A stretch of DNA of 64,000 nt from COE1 sp910588595 (GCA_948957135.1 CARDBT010000002.1:91583-155582); one strand, 5' to 3'; positions 52,436-61,641 are shown, counted from the stretch's first letter. The notes: generated by a model not told the origin, from the sequence alone. A program made the numbers and translations.

Positions 52436-52603
52436 GAGCATGTATGAAAAATCACTCCCGCCATCTGTAAAAGAAGGAGGAGCAAAGGCATAAAGGGCAA
52501 TGCCTTACGTCGACTGATTTTGACACAATTCGCGCGCAAAGTGATGACTGCGGCACTATGGCGCCGTTATACAGACGACGGAAATGATTTTTCATACACG
52601 CTC
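52436..52603. repeat. 168-bp element with 37-bp inverted-repeat ends
   Basis: Left arm 52436-52472 and right arm 52567-52603 agree at 31 of 37 positions as inverted repeats (core TGTATGAAAAATCA and TGATTTTTCATACA). The interior contains a small hairpin AAGGCAtaaagggcaaTGCCTT and GC-rich stretches. No ORF. MITE-like, or a large structured RNA. A single similar arm exists at 15861-15896. Confidence 0.7.
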
Positions 52604-52645
52604 TGAGAAACCATCAAGAAACAACTGTAAAGGAGCATGATCCCC

Positions 52646-52783
52646 ATGAACACGATCCTGATCGCAAGATATCTGCAATATCTTCGCAAGAGCCACCATC
52701 ACACACAGGAAGAACTTGCAAAAAAGCTGGGCATAACCCGCCAGTCCGTCTCAAAGTGGGAAACCGGAGTTTCCCAAACTTAA
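52646..52783 (+). pseudogene. Truncated XRE-family repressor gene
   Basis: AAAGGAG precedes ATG 52646. The 45 codons encode most of an HTH_3 domain (QEELAKKLGITRQSVSKWETG), then stop at SQT. Family members continue with a longer domain. The stop lies in a palindrome (GTGGGAAAC-CGGA-GTTTCCCA), and the following DNA has mobile-element character. Probably the chromosomal gene into which the 52.8-64 kb element was inserted. Confidence 0.75.
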
Positions 52784-52847
52784 AGATACCACACTAAAAC
52801 CCACGCTTACATTACTTCCAAACAATACAATTTTGGAGGTAAACCCT

Positions 52848-53093
52848 ATGAAAAAGCTGATTTCCTGCGAATATAACTTCGATAACTGCTGTGTGGAACT
52901 GAAATTCAATGATGGCAGCATGATTGCGATTGATACTATCGTCGTTGAGAACGAAGTAGCCGACAATATGTATCAGCGGTCAGAACTGGATTATCTGATT
53001 TACAATGCACCGCTTGAGTATGCAGACCTTATTTTGAATGGCGATCCCGAAGCATATTTGAAAACAGTAACTGAATACAAGCCTTTAGACTAA
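52848..53093 (+). CDS. DUF6061 family small protein
   Basis: 81 residues from ATG 52848, with GGAGG six bases before; an upstream TTG is unnecessary. MKKLISCEYNFDNCCVELKF is a typical DUF6061 start, followed by DGSMIAIDT and a short helical end. DUF6061 proteins are small, cytoplasmic and found almost only in mobile elements of Clostridia; their function is unknown. It is followed by a strong terminator and faces the convergent ABC transporter genes. Confidence 0.85.
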   Translation: MKKLISCEYNFDNCCVELKFNDGSMIAIDTIVVENEVADNMYQRSELDYLIYNAPLEYADLILNGDPEAYLKTVTEYKPLD

Positions 53094-53103
53094 TCTTATA
53101 GGT

Positions 53104-53147
53104 AATGCCGCTTGCACCGACAGTAAAAAGTCAGTGCAAGCGGCATT
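53104..53147. terminator. Bidirectional terminator between DUF6061 and ABC genes
   Basis: AATGCCGCTTGCACCGAC (53104-53121) with GTCAGTGCAAGCGGCATT (53130-53147), one mismatch, followed by TTTT on the + strand; A-rich on the other side. Confidence 0.93.
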
Positions 53148-53149
53148 TT

Positions 53150-54988
53150 TTACGTTGTATAATACTGCGCCTGTGCGTTCCACAGTTCGTAATATTTTCC
53201 TCTTCTGTCAGCAAGGAGTTCTTCATGAATTCCAATTTGAATTATTTCACCTTCATGAAATACAGCAATTTTGTCGCAGAAGCGGCATGATGCAAGACGG
53301 TGGCTGATGTAAATAGAGGTTTTGGTTCCTGCAATTTCATTAAATTTGCTATAAACCTCATACTCTGAAATTGGATCGAGCGCAGCGGTAGGTTCGTCAA
53401 GGATGATGAACGGTGTGTTTTTATAGAGAGCACGGGCAAGAGCGAGCTTTTGTGCTTCTCCACCGGATATTTCTACACCTTCCGCATCTATATCTTTGTA
53501 AAGAAACGTATCCAAATCATTTGGTAATGAGTTGAGACGTTCAGCAAATCCGGCTTTCTTCAGACATTCAATCACTTTCTCCCTGTCATAAGAAGCACTG
53601 GCAGAGACATTTTGCCCAAGGGGGAAGGAAAACAGACGGAAATCCTGAAAAACGACCGAGAAAATTGACATGTATTCGTTATAGTCATATCTCTTGATAT
53701 TCACACCGTTGAGCAGTATTTCTCCTTCTGTCGGATCATATAATCGGCACATCAGTTTGATAAACGTGGTTTTACCAGATCCATTCATTCCAACAACAGC
53801 CAATTTTTCACCGACTTTGAATTTCAGGTTCACATGCTTGAGAACGTATGTGTCCGTGTTCGGATATTTGAACGAAACATCCCTGAATTCCACATAGTAC
53901 TCGTTGTCATCTCGTTTTTCAACGGTCAGTGAACCCTGATACATATGATTTGGCAGATCGAGATACTCAAACAGATTTTGTAGGTGGGTACAATATACTT
54001 CGTTATCGGATAGGATATACATCAATTCCTGTAACCCTTCTCCAAGCCTTGATAAAACAGCAACATATTGCACAATACTACCAACGCCAAATGCACCAAA
54101 CAAGGCTTTTATCGCTACAAACAAATAACAAATTGCATTTGCAAGACCGATAATAATTTGGGCAATAGCGGGATAAAGAGCCATTTTTGTTATATCGGAT
54201 TGGTTATCTCTTTCATGCGTGATGAGTTTATCCAGCATTTTTTCAGCAACCGTGTTCTGACTGTAGATGCGAACATCTTTGGCTTTTTCGGGATTCATAT
54301 ACAGTTCTTTACCGAAAAACATAAAGACACGATTAAACCAAACTGTGTTTTTACAGTACTCCATAAATACGTCATTTTCGCTGATGGTTGCTTTGGATTT
54401 GCTTAAACCGCCAACCGCAATGCAAACCAGGATGATGCCTATCCAGATAGGATGATCAATAAAGCGGTTTCCGGATGTAGAGATAAACAAGGAAACCGTC
54501 ATTACGAGAGAGAGCACTATATATACGAGAGTTCGTACAAGTGCGGATATCCCCCAGAAGAGCTGTGCCAGACCGTTACCGAACATGTAGAGGTTTTCTT
54601 CAGCTTCCTGCCTCTGATGCTGTATTGCGGCATTTTCCAGATCAACAAAATCAAGAGATATCTGTTTGTCTGAGAATACCTTTCCAAACCAACTCCACAT
54701 CTGTGATTCTTTTTCGTTACAGACATGATTGATTATGCTTTTGAGCAAAGCACAGATAAAGTTGATCAGCACTGCACCGAGAACATAGAGCAGAATGGTC
54801 TTAAGCCTTCTTTGTGATGAAATCTCGTTTACGATCTGTGCAGTAAACCAAATGGAGACGAAAGGCTGAATGGAATTGATCAGTTCATACATAGCCTTCC
54901 CCTGTGCAAGACCAGGGCAGTACTGTTTTAAGATTGAAAAACCACGCATAGTGACAGAAATTCTTTTTGTGATGGTCATTTTTTTCAT
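53150..54988 (-). CDS. ABC transporter, fused permease and ATPase, second of a pair
   Basis: 612 residues with five to six N-terminal membrane helices (about 30-320) and a C-terminal nucleotide-binding domain. Walker A VVGMNGSGKTTFIKL, signature ISGGEAQKLALARAL and Walker B FIILDEPTAALDP are complete. Its ATG overlaps the stop of the preceding gene (ATGA), so the two half-transporters are made together and probably work as a heterodimer. No peptidase domain is present, so it is more like drug or unprocessed-peptide exporters than bacteriocin maturases. Probably cargo of the mobile element, controlled by the LytTR/GHKL system upstream. Confidence 0.92.
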   Translation of the reverse strand: MKKMTITKRISVTMRGFSILKQYCPGLAQGKAMYELINSIQPFVSIWFTAQIVNEISSQRRLKTILLYVLGAVLINFICALLKSIINHVCNEKESQMWSWFGKVFSDKQISLDFVDLENAAIQHQRQEAEENLYMFGNGLAQLFWGISALVRTLVYIVLSLVMTVSLFISTSGNRFIDHPIWIGIILVCIAVGGLSKSKATISENDVFMEYCKNTVWFNRVFMFFGKELYMNPEKAKDVRIYSQNTVAEKMLDKLITHERDNQSDITKMALYPAIAQIIIGLANAICYLFVAIKALFGAFGVGSIVQYVAVLSRLGEGLQELMYILSDNEVYCTHLQNLFEYLDLPNHMYQGSLTVEKRDDNEYYVEFRDVSFKYPNTDTYVLKHVNLKFKVGEKLAVVGMNGSGKTTFIKLMCRLYDPTEGEILLNGVNIKRYDYNEYMSIFSVVFQDFRLFSFPLGQNVSASASYDREKVIECLKKAGFAERLNSLPNDLDTFLYKDIDAEGVEISGGEAQKLALARALYKNTPFIILDEPTAALDPISEYEVYSKFNEIAGTKTSIYISHRLASCRFCDKIAVFHEGEIIQIGIHEELLADRRGKYYELWNAQAQYYTT

Positions 54989-56838
54989 TCTGCCACCTCC
55001 GTTTCTTCGGGATTTTCTCTATAGTATTTTGCTTGCATCTCGAAAAGCATACTGTACTTCCCGTTCTGCTTAAGCAGTTCATTATGATTGCCTTCTTCGC
55101 AGATTCTCCCGTTTTCAATCAGGAGAATACGATCACAAAAGCTTGTGCTTGCCAGTCTATGCGAAACAAAAACAGTTGTTTTTTGGGAACTTATCTGATT
55201 GTAATTTTCATATAACATGCTTTCAGCAATGGGATCAAGGGCAGCTGTAGGTTCATCAAGAAGCATAACCGGAGCGCTCTTGTACATTGCACGAGCTAAC
55301 AACAATTTCTGAATCTCGCCACCGGAAAACTCTATGCCATCGTCGTATATTGTTTTTCCAAATTGACTATTTACACTATTGGGAAGTTGTTCGATTTTCT
55401 CCCAAAGCCCTGCAACGGTCAGACAGCGCTTCACTCTGTCCTCATCAGTGTTCTCCAGCACAGTTTCGGCAACGATCTCCGCAATGGTCACGGGCAGGAT
55501 GCTGAATTGCTGAAATACGGCAGAGAAAAGTCTGTAAAATTCAACCCGATTGTATTTACGGACATCAACGCCATCATACAGAACTTGTCCTTCTGTCGGA
55601 TCGATTAGACCGCAGATCAGCTTGACAAGCGTTGTTTTGCCGGCGCCGTTTAATCCGACAACTGCGATATGTTCGCCGGGAATTATTTTCAAGTTGATAT
55701 TTTGCAGTGTATCGTGCTCTGCTCCCTCGTATCTGTAACTCACATTTTTGAGTTCAATTACCTTTGGACAATCGTTCACCGGACTTATCAAGCCATTGCT
55801 TCTGTTGAATGTTTCCGGGTATTCAAGGTATGAACGAAAATAATTGATTTTCAGATTTATCTGGTTAAGAGAGGATAACTGCGAAAAAATATTGCCAAGC
55901 CATGCTGAGAAACCGGTAACGACACTTAAATACATAACAAATTCTGCAACAGTTATTTGTCCATTCCATATGAGATATAACAGATATAGATAGGCGATAC
56001 TTTCACGAAGTAAAGCTAAGCCGCTGTCATATGCTGCAACACCAAAAAGTTTATGCGTAAGCCGTTTATACCATCCGGCAATTCCTTTCATATTGTTGTT
56101 GTAAATATCTGAAAACCATACAGCCATTTTGTATAGGCGAATATCTTTTGCAGAACGGATATCACCGGAAATATTGTTAATATAGCTAATTCGCTGTTGA
56201 TAACCAATTCGTTCTTTATTATTTGCGGCTGTCCATGCAATAATTTTACGATTCAAATAATAGCTGATTGTGGTTGTTGTAATTAGAAAAACGATGATTC
56301 CCCAATGTACCTGAACGAGCATAGCACCAAAAACAGATAACCCCAGAAGGCTGGTACAGAATTTTATCAAAGTTTCATATATATTGGAAAGCGGAGAGTA
56401 GTTACCGTTGCAGCACATAAAACTCTCTGTCTGAAGCTTGCGAAACAGTCCGTTTTCCTGATTGATATAGTCTGTGGTCAGTCCTTTCAGTGCCACTCGC
56501 TTGAGGTAAAAAGTGTTCATTCTGAATTTCTGATGGTATATGAACTTGGTCAGAAATATATCGGCACCTGATAGAATGGCGAGACTGCCCATAAAAACAA
56601 GAATGGCGACAATCAATTCGTATAAGCTTTGTTTCGCAGTAACCATCTCTATAACTGTTTTGGGTAAAATGGTTGTTAGTATTGGAATCAGCGTGCCTAC
56701 CAATATTTTTAGAACACACCAGCACAAAAGCAGGAAATGGCATTTGGCTGTATTATTCAGGCAATAGATAATGTTTCGAATTACAGAATATTTGGTGAGA
56801 TTCAACTCATCGTGCGAACTTTTGTTAGGTTTTTTCAT
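54985..56838 (-). CDS. ABC transporter, fused permease and ATPase, first of a pair
   Basis: 617 residues from ATG 56838, which GGAGGG precedes by nine bases; the ATG three codons earlier is too close to that site. N-terminal helices to about residue 330, then a nucleotide-binding domain with Walker A VVGLNGAGKTTLVKL, signature FSGGEIQKLLLARAM and Walker B VMLLDEPTAALDP. Together with the downstream gene it forms an exporter. The substrate is not clear, and no precursor peptide or immunity gene was found next to it. Confidence 0.92.
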   Translation of the reverse strand: MKKPNKSSHDELNLTKYSVIRNIIYCLNNTAKCHFLLLCWCVLKILVGTLIPILTTILPKTVIEMVTAKQSLYELIVAILVFMGSLAILSGADIFLTKFIYHQKFRMNTFYLKRVALKGLTTDYINQENGLFRKLQTESFMCCNGNYSPLSNIYETLIKFCTSLLGLSVFGAMLVQVHWGIIVFLITTTTISYYLNRKIIAWTAANNKERIGYQQRISYINNISGDIRSAKDIRLYKMAVWFSDIYNNNMKGIAGWYKRLTHKLFGVAAYDSGLALLRESIAYLYLLYLIWNGQITVAEFVMYLSVVTGFSAWLGNIFSQLSSLNQINLKINYFRSYLEYPETFNRSNGLISPVNDCPKVIELKNVSYRYEGAEHDTLQNINLKIIPGEHIAVVGLNGAGKTTLVKLICGLIDPTEGQVLYDGVDVRKYNRVEFYRLFSAVFQQFSILPVTIAEIVAETVLENTDEDRVKRCLTVAGLWEKIEQLPNSVNSQFGKTIYDDGIEFSGGEIQKLLLARAMYKSAPVMLLDEPTAALDPIAESMLYENYNQISSQKTTVFVSHRLASTSFCDRILLIENGRICEEGNHNELLKQNGKYSMLFEMQAKYYRENPEETEVAE

Positions 56839-56895
56839 ATTCGACATCCCTCCTATCTACGTATATATTCTAACACAGTAAGCTGCACGACAAAA

Positions 56896-56932
56896 AATTC
56901 GTGCACTAAATGCTTCTGCCAGTGCACGAATT
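56896..56932 (-). terminator. Terminator after the GHKL kinase gene
   Basis: On the - strand AATTCGTGCACT, loop of 13, AGTGCACGAATT, TTTTTG. Separates regulator/kinase genes from the ABC genes, so the latter probably have their own promoter in 56839-56895. Confidence 0.9.
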
Positions 56933-56937
56933 GCAAA

Positions 56938-57588
56938 TCACTCTACAGCAGGCACCAAAAATTCCGAAGTAAAAGCGCCGTCCTCGCTGTTGTATTTTAC
57001 CCAGCCGCCGTGTTCTTCAAGGATTGCTTCAGCACGGCGCAGACCGAAACCGTGAACGCCGTCCTTGTGGGTTGCAAACAAAGAGCCGGTCTTTTTCCTC
57101 TTTGCACCCGATGCATTGAGCATGGAAAAATAAAGCATATTTCCTTTCATGGAAATAAAGATTCGAATAAATCGCTCTCCCGTTACTGTACGGCATGCTT
57201 CAATGGCATTGTCAAGCAGATTTCCAACGACAATACTCAATTCTAAATCTGAAATTGTTAATGTATCGGGGACATTGGCTTTCACAGTTACAGCAATATT
57301 TTCCGCTTTGGCTTGGGCAATCTTTGCAGACAAAATGGCATCGAGAGATACATTACCCGTTTTCAGTAGAGTGTCCACATTCATCAGTTGGTTATCAAGC
57401 TGCTCTATGTATGCAAGCGCACGATCAACTTCCCCGGCTTCAAGCTGACCTTTCAGCGTTTGCAGATGATGGTGAAAATCGTGCTTATAACCTCTCATTT
57501 CTTTGTGGATACTTCGCACCTCGTTTAAGTGCTTTTCTGATTGCTCAGTCTGATATTCAACCAGCTTCAAATATGTTTTCTTTCTCAT
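56938..57588 (-). CDS. GHKL histidine kinase without membrane domain
   Basis: 216 residues containing only the linker coiled coil, a DHp-like helix (YKHDFHHHLQTLKG, His about 37-41) and a GHKL ATPase domain (NLLDNAIEA, GFGLRRAEAIL). AgrC-like kinases normally carry six N-terminal membrane helices that are absent here. GAGGTAGCC precedes ATG 57588, eight bases after the regulator's stop, so this soluble form is what would be translated. Whether it is a true soluble kinase or a shortened membrane kinase cannot be decided. Partner: the LytTR regulator upstream. Confidence 0.85.
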   Translation of the reverse strand: MRKKTYLKLVEYQTEQSEKHLNEVRSIHKEMRGYKHDFHHHLQTLKGQLEAGEVDRALAYIEQLDNQLMNVDTLLKTGNVSLDAILSAKIAQAKAENIAVTVKANVPDTLTISDLELSIVVGNLLDNAIEACRTVTGERFIRIFISMKGNMLYFSMLNASGAKRKKTGSLFATHKDGVHGFGLRRAEAILEEHGGWVKYNSEDGAFTSEFLVPAVE

Positions 57589-57596
57589 AGGCTACC

Positions 57597-58295
57597 TCAG
57601 TTATGTTGAATAAATGCTCGGTTGATATCGTCATACTTTCCCCTTGAAAGAGGAAGTTCGGTGTTGCCGATACTAACGGACGTACGGGAAATTCGTGTTA
57701 TGTATTTTAGCGAAACCAAGTAGGAACGATGAATACGGTAAAAGTAATCACTTACCCTGTTTTCAAACACAGACATATTTTCCTTTATCTTGTACTCTTT
57801 ATCTTTCGTATGAATGACAATGTAATGCAGAAAGGATTCCACATAGAGAATGTCTGCTTCATACAGCTTGACGGTCTCGCCCTCGCAGGAGATTACCACC
57901 GACGGAGGTTCGACTGAGAGCTTTTCAGCGGCTTTAGTAAGCACTTGCGTGAGCTTCTCCGCAGAAATCGGCTTGATCAGATAGTGGAGTGCATCCACTT
58001 CATAGCCTTCGCCAACGAATTCAAAATGTGAAGTAATAAAAATGATTTCGGCACGGTTGTTGTCTTTGCGGATACGCTTGGCAAGTTCAATGCCGTTCAT
58101 GTTTTTCATTTCAACGTCAAGCAAAAGAATATCATACGCCTTATCTTCCTCGTATTCAAATAGAAAAGCTTCGGCAGATGCAAACGTGCGTATCTCGCAA
58201 CTATGTCCTTCGTGAGCACTCCACGATGCCACAATCGAGGTTATGTATTCAATTTGATTCTGCTCATCATCACAGATTGCAATTCTGTATTTCAT
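57597..58295 (-). CDS. LytTR-family response regulator
   Basis: About 232 residues. The receiver domain has ICDDEQNQ, Asp in DILLLDVEMKNMNGIE and Lys in YLIKPISAE. The LytTR DNA-binding domain at about 130-232 includes ADILYVESFLHYIVIHT and RIHRSYLVSLKYI. The start is uncertain: ATG 58295 has GGCGGTG seven bases before it, the earlier ATG is closer. Members of this group regulate peptide export and bacteriocin genes; the neighbouring ABC pair is the likely target. Confidence 0.92.
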   Translation of the reverse strand: MKYRIAICDDEQNQIEYITSIVASWSAHEGHSCEIRTFASAEAFLFEYEEDKAYDILLLDVEMKNMNGIELAKRIRKDNNRAEIIFITSHFEFVGEGYEVDALHYLIKPISAEKLTQVLTKAAEKLSVEPPSVVISCEGETVKLYEADILYVESFLHYIVIHTKDKEYKIKENMSVFENRVSDYFYRIHRSYLVSLKYITRISRTSVSIGNTELPLSRGKYDDINRAFIQHN

Positions 58296-58304
58296 GGTCA
58301 TCAC

Positions 58305-58866
58305 CGCCGTTCTTTAATCGTTTTTCTTTTTGCCGGCTATGCCGGAATAAACGGATTTATTTTTTCATTCAATTCGCAGATGAAGAAATAAATCTGTTTA
58401 TATTTTCCGAGGAATGGTGTCAAACTGCATTTTTACAGTTTGGGTACCATTTTCGAGGAAAATATATGGGGTGTCCAGAGGGGTGCGGGTCTCCGATGGA
58501 GACCTCAAAATGCAAAGCATTTTGAAGCACTGACCGAGCCGGCAGGCGAGACGCATCCCTTGGCTCTGGGTTTCCAATAGGGGCGAGAGCATCCCTGTTG
58601 GCACACGATTTTGCTTGCAAAGTCTAGTGTGTTATACCTTTTGCGACCGCTGACGCTGGAAAGGGGCTGTCCCAAGCCAGACAGACACTTTTCGGCGCCA
58701 GCAGAACAGGCGGATTTTGTGGGCTGTAAGCTACAAAAGACAAGGGATTTGCAATGAGCAAAATCCGGCTGTTCGTGTGTAGTTGGCATAGGAAATCTTG
58801 TAGCTGTGCGGAAAGATTTGCTGTGCCAACGGGGGCGCAAGAGGTATATAAAACCCGCCGCAGCGA
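58305..58866. other. Non-coding, hairpin-rich stretch in the mobile element
   Basis: 560 bases with only poor-quality frames. Visible dyads: GGTCTCC-gat-GGAGACC (58488-58504) and CAAAATGC-aa-GCATTTTG (58506-58523) side by side. Such a stretch between a two-component operon and a sigma-like gene could be a structured leader, a small RNA or a transfer-related site. No known class recognised. Confidence 0.45.
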
Positions 58867-60090
58867 TTAGCTCCCGTATCGTATTTTCTCCTGCTCCAAC
58901 TCAAAGGGAATTGTCAATTTCTTCGGAAGCTCACTCATGGAGAGTTTCAGAATTTGACGGATTGCGATTTTTGCAAAGACGTTCGTTCTGCTGAAATCGC
59001 CGTCTGCCAGTTTTACGATCTGAGCAGTTCCGGCAGAAAAGTCAAAACGGATTTCTCCCCATTCATCGTCGTTAGCATACCGATGTACTGCTCTGTACCA
59101 GTATGCAGCGGCGGCGATTTTTTTATTTTTCTCGGTCAGCTTTAATTCCACCACGCCGAGAACATCGGCATCCACCAGATGTTCCGTCAGCTTGTTCAGA
59201 GCTTTCTTGTAAGCTCGCTCCGCACCGCTGGCTGTGCTGCCCTCGAACATGACAGCAAGATCTTCAAAGGTGGGGCGTTCCTCCCATGAGCCGACACGTC
59301 CGCAGGTCATGCAGATCGCATTACGCTTTTCAAGGTAAGTCTGTTCCTTGTAACTGAGCTTGTCAAAGGCAGCTTGCACCGCATCGGCACGAATACCGTT
59401 CCAGAGAATGTCCGCATAGTTCCAGCTATCGTCACGGGTAACATCCTCGCCCGTTTCCTCGCTGTCCTCATCCTGCATCGTCGCATAGAACGGAACACGA
59501 CTGCGGTTTTGTCTTGCAATGGTCAGATACTCGGCGGCAGTTTCTTCGGTGCAGTTTTGCTCGGCGGCGTATTCGGCAATGACTTCCTTTGCGCTCTTGC
59601 CGGAATTGTTGTAAAGCCAAGCAATGCCACGAGCGGCTTTGTATTCATCCAGAGATTTGAATGAGCCTGCTTCTTCCTGTCGGCGGCAATCCAGAAGTGC
59701 GTTACCTATGAAGTGATGGGCGTATGTCAGAAAGTCTGCTCCTTTGTCGGGATCATAATTCGGCAAGCACTCCAACATGGCAAGAACGCAACTCAGCTTG
59801 TAATCCAGAAAACGCAACGGGTCATATCGGTCAATACCCTCGGTCAGCAGAAAGCGGTACACTCGCTTGTTCAGCCTTGGCTCGTAGTGATGCAGGAAGT
59901 ATGTAAAATAGGTCAGATCATTTTCACGGACAGCGGAAACGATGTAATCGTTGATGTCCTCCACCTTTGGCGGCACAGGGTCAAGACGGAAGATGCGCCC
60001 TGCCTGTCGCATGGTCATGGCTCCGTCCGGCACGGTAAATTGTGCCGTGCTGGCATATTCATCGGTATTCCAAAAGCGTTCTTCGGACAT
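58867..60090 (-). CDS. Sigma-70-like protein of conjugative-type elements
   Basis: 407 residues from ATG 60090 (GGAGGTG upstream). The N-terminal part resembles sigma region 2 (HHYEPRLNKRVYRFLL, then PDKGADFLTYAHHFIGNALLDCRRQEE). A CxxC pair (MTCGRVG) and a helix-turn-helix-like part (PTFEDLAVMFEGSTASGAERAYKKALNKL) follow. Proteins of this form sit next to DUF6076 genes in integrative elements of Firmicutes; the exact role (element-specific sigma or regulator) is unproven. It was probably co-transcribed with the two genes upstream until the IS element entered its leader. Confidence 0.75.
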   Translation of the reverse strand: MSEERFWNTDEYASTAQFTVPDGAMTMRQAGRIFRLDPVPPKVEDINDYIVSAVRENDLTYFTYFLHHYEPRLNKRVYRFLLTEGIDRYDPLRFLDYKLSCVLAMLECLPNYDPDKGADFLTYAHHFIGNALLDCRRQEEAGSFKSLDEYKAARGIAWLYNNSGKSAKEVIAEYAAEQNCTEETAAEYLTIARQNRSRVPFYATMQDEDSEETGEDVTRDDSWNYADILWNGIRADAVQAAFDKLSYKEQTYLEKRNAICMTCGRVGSWEERPTFEDLAVMFEGSTASGAERAYKKALNKLTEHLVDADVLGVVELKLTEKNKKIAAAAYWYRAVHRYANDDEWGEIRFDFSAGTAQIVKLADGDFSRTNVFAKIAIRQILKLSMSELPKKLTIPFELEQEKIRYGS

Positions 60091-60168
60091 TAGGCGCACC
60101 TCCCATCTATAGAAAGTCAATAATTTGTCTTTTTGAAACAGAGATTTCAAAGTACCTCTATATTAGTA

Positions 60169-61641
60169 CACCACTTTACAACTTTTAGGCAAATAATGCC
60201 GTATGAGATACTTTGGTGTATAATAAGTTTGCGAACCAAAATACACGAAAGAAGTGATCTCATACGGCAACTTTATTATACAACGACAAACACATAATTG
60301 GTAGGCTTTTTCGATATTTTTCTGTTTATTTTTCCACTTTTACCACCCCTACGGCTGAAAGCCTATTTTTACTGATACTAGCCTTGCTGGCGATGGAGTC
60401 CGCAGATTCCATACGCTCCCTGTACAGACACTTTTTATCAGGTATAACCTCAAAATCTCTGAATGCTTTTTATTATGCCTGCTCTTATGCAAAAGTGGAT
60501 TACTCCGCTTTTATGAATGTTACCGCAAGACTTGCACTCAAGCTCATTCCGGCAGATCTGAAATCACAGCCGATCTTCCTGTGCATTGATGACACCATGG
60601 TCTCAAAATTCGGGAAAAAATTTGAGGATGTGTCAAAGTTGTTCGATCATGCGGCGCATAATGGCTCCAATTACCTCAACGGGCACTGTTTTGTCAGCCT
60701 TATGCTCTGTGTGCCGGTATGGAGTCGTGACCAGATCTCTTACCTTGCCGTCCCACTGGGGTACCGTATGTGGCAGAAGAAAGAATCAAAGCTGGAGCTT
60801 GCCTCGGCCATGGTACGCCAGGTGATGCCTGAGTTTTCCGCACAGAGAAATGTCATCATCCTGTGTGACAGCTGGTATGTAAAGCAGAATCTTGTGTCTG
60901 TCGTGGATGAATATGAAAACCTTGATCTGATCGGAAATGCAAGGGCTGATTCCGTTATATACGATCTGGCACCCCAGCCTACGGGCAAAAAGGGCAGGCC
61001 TGCAAAGCATGGCCGCAGGCTGTCGATAGGGAGCGACTTTGTCCTTTCCAGTGAAAAGGTGGGTGATTATTATACCGGCTGCCGCCGTGTACTGACAAAT
61101 ATCTTTGGGGCACGTGAAGTCATGGCTTATGTGACTTCCACGGGGAAAGAAAACGGCACAAGAAGGCTGTTTTTCAGTACTGTTTTTCCCACACAGCTGC
61201 AGGTATTTTGTGCCTGGCAGGAAAAAGCGCCGCTGAACCGGGCAGGAAGCGAATGGATGCCATATATCCCCTTGTTCCTCTATTCGTTCCGATGGAACAT
61301 TGAGGTAAGCTATTATGAACAGAAATCCTTCTGGTCGTTATGTGCATATATGGTCCGCAGCCGGAGGGGGATTGAAATGCTGGTGAACCTTGTCAATATC
61401 AGCTACTGTGCCATGAAACTGCTTCCTTATATGGAAGAGACAATGGCACAGTACAGGAGCAGTAGTGTACAGGAATTTCGTTTTGCCCTCAGTGAGCAGA
61501 TAAGGCGGCAGGTATTTTATGCAAATTTGGTGCAGTATATCGAAACCCGGATAAAATCAATGGCTATTATCAGAGTCTTGCGAAGGCTATATTTATAAGA
61601 AACATCTTAACCCATCTTAACCCAAAAGTTGTAAAGTGGTG
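60169..61641 (+). mobile_element. IS4-family insertion sequence
   Basis: Ends are perfect inverted repeats: TACACCACTTTACAACTTTT at the left (from 60167) and its complement at the right (to 61643). The 8-bp sequence TATTAGTA occurs on both sides (60161-60168 and 61642-61649); the outer TA of the repeat is shared, so the true target duplication is between 4 and 8 bp. About 1.47 kb with one transposase gene. A long imperfect hairpin inside the left end (60198-60268) would block transcription entering from outside. The right edge falls on the stop codon of the DUF4062 gene without changing its protein. Confidence 0.93.
60384..61598 (+). CDS. IS4-family transposase (DDE type)
   Basis: 404 residues in the usual call. 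Catalytic Asp in CIDDTMVSKFG, second Asp in LCDSWYVKQ, and the IS4 hallmark Y-(2)-R-(3)-E-(6)-K as YSFRWNIEVSYYEQK. The triad is complete, so the element may be active. The frame reads on upstream as good protein (RYFSVYFSTFTTPTAESLF) to about 60273 but holds no ATG, GTG or TTG before the TTG at 60384. Either translation begins at a rare codon (ATT/ATA) or the start has mutated. No clear ribosome binding site before 60384. Confidence 0.9.
   Translation: MLAMESADSIRSLYRHFLSGITSKSLNAFYYACSYAKVDYSAFMNVTARLALKLIPADLKSQPIFLCIDDTMVSKFGKKFEDVSKLFDHAAHNGSNYLNGHCFVSLMLCVPVWSRDQISYLAVPLGYRMWQKKESKLELASAMVRQVMPEFSAQRNVIILCDSWYVKQNLVSVVDEYENLDLIGNARADSVIYDLAPQPTGKKGRPAKHGRRLSIGSDFVLSSEKVGDYYTGCRRVLTNIFGAREVMAYVTSTGKENGTRRLFFSTVFPTQLQVFCAWQEKAPLNRAGSEWMPYIPLFLYSFRWNIEVSYYEQKSFWSLCAYMVRSRRGIEMLVNLVNISYCAMKLLPYMEETMAQYRSSSVQEFRFALSEQIRRQVFYANLVQYIETRIKSMAIIRVLRRLYL

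Noticed and set aside
58505..58840. A 111-codon - strand frame
   Set aside because: Composed of hairpin-derived sequence with unusual Cys/Ser/Arg content and no start site; this kind of frame is commonly mispredicted in such elements.
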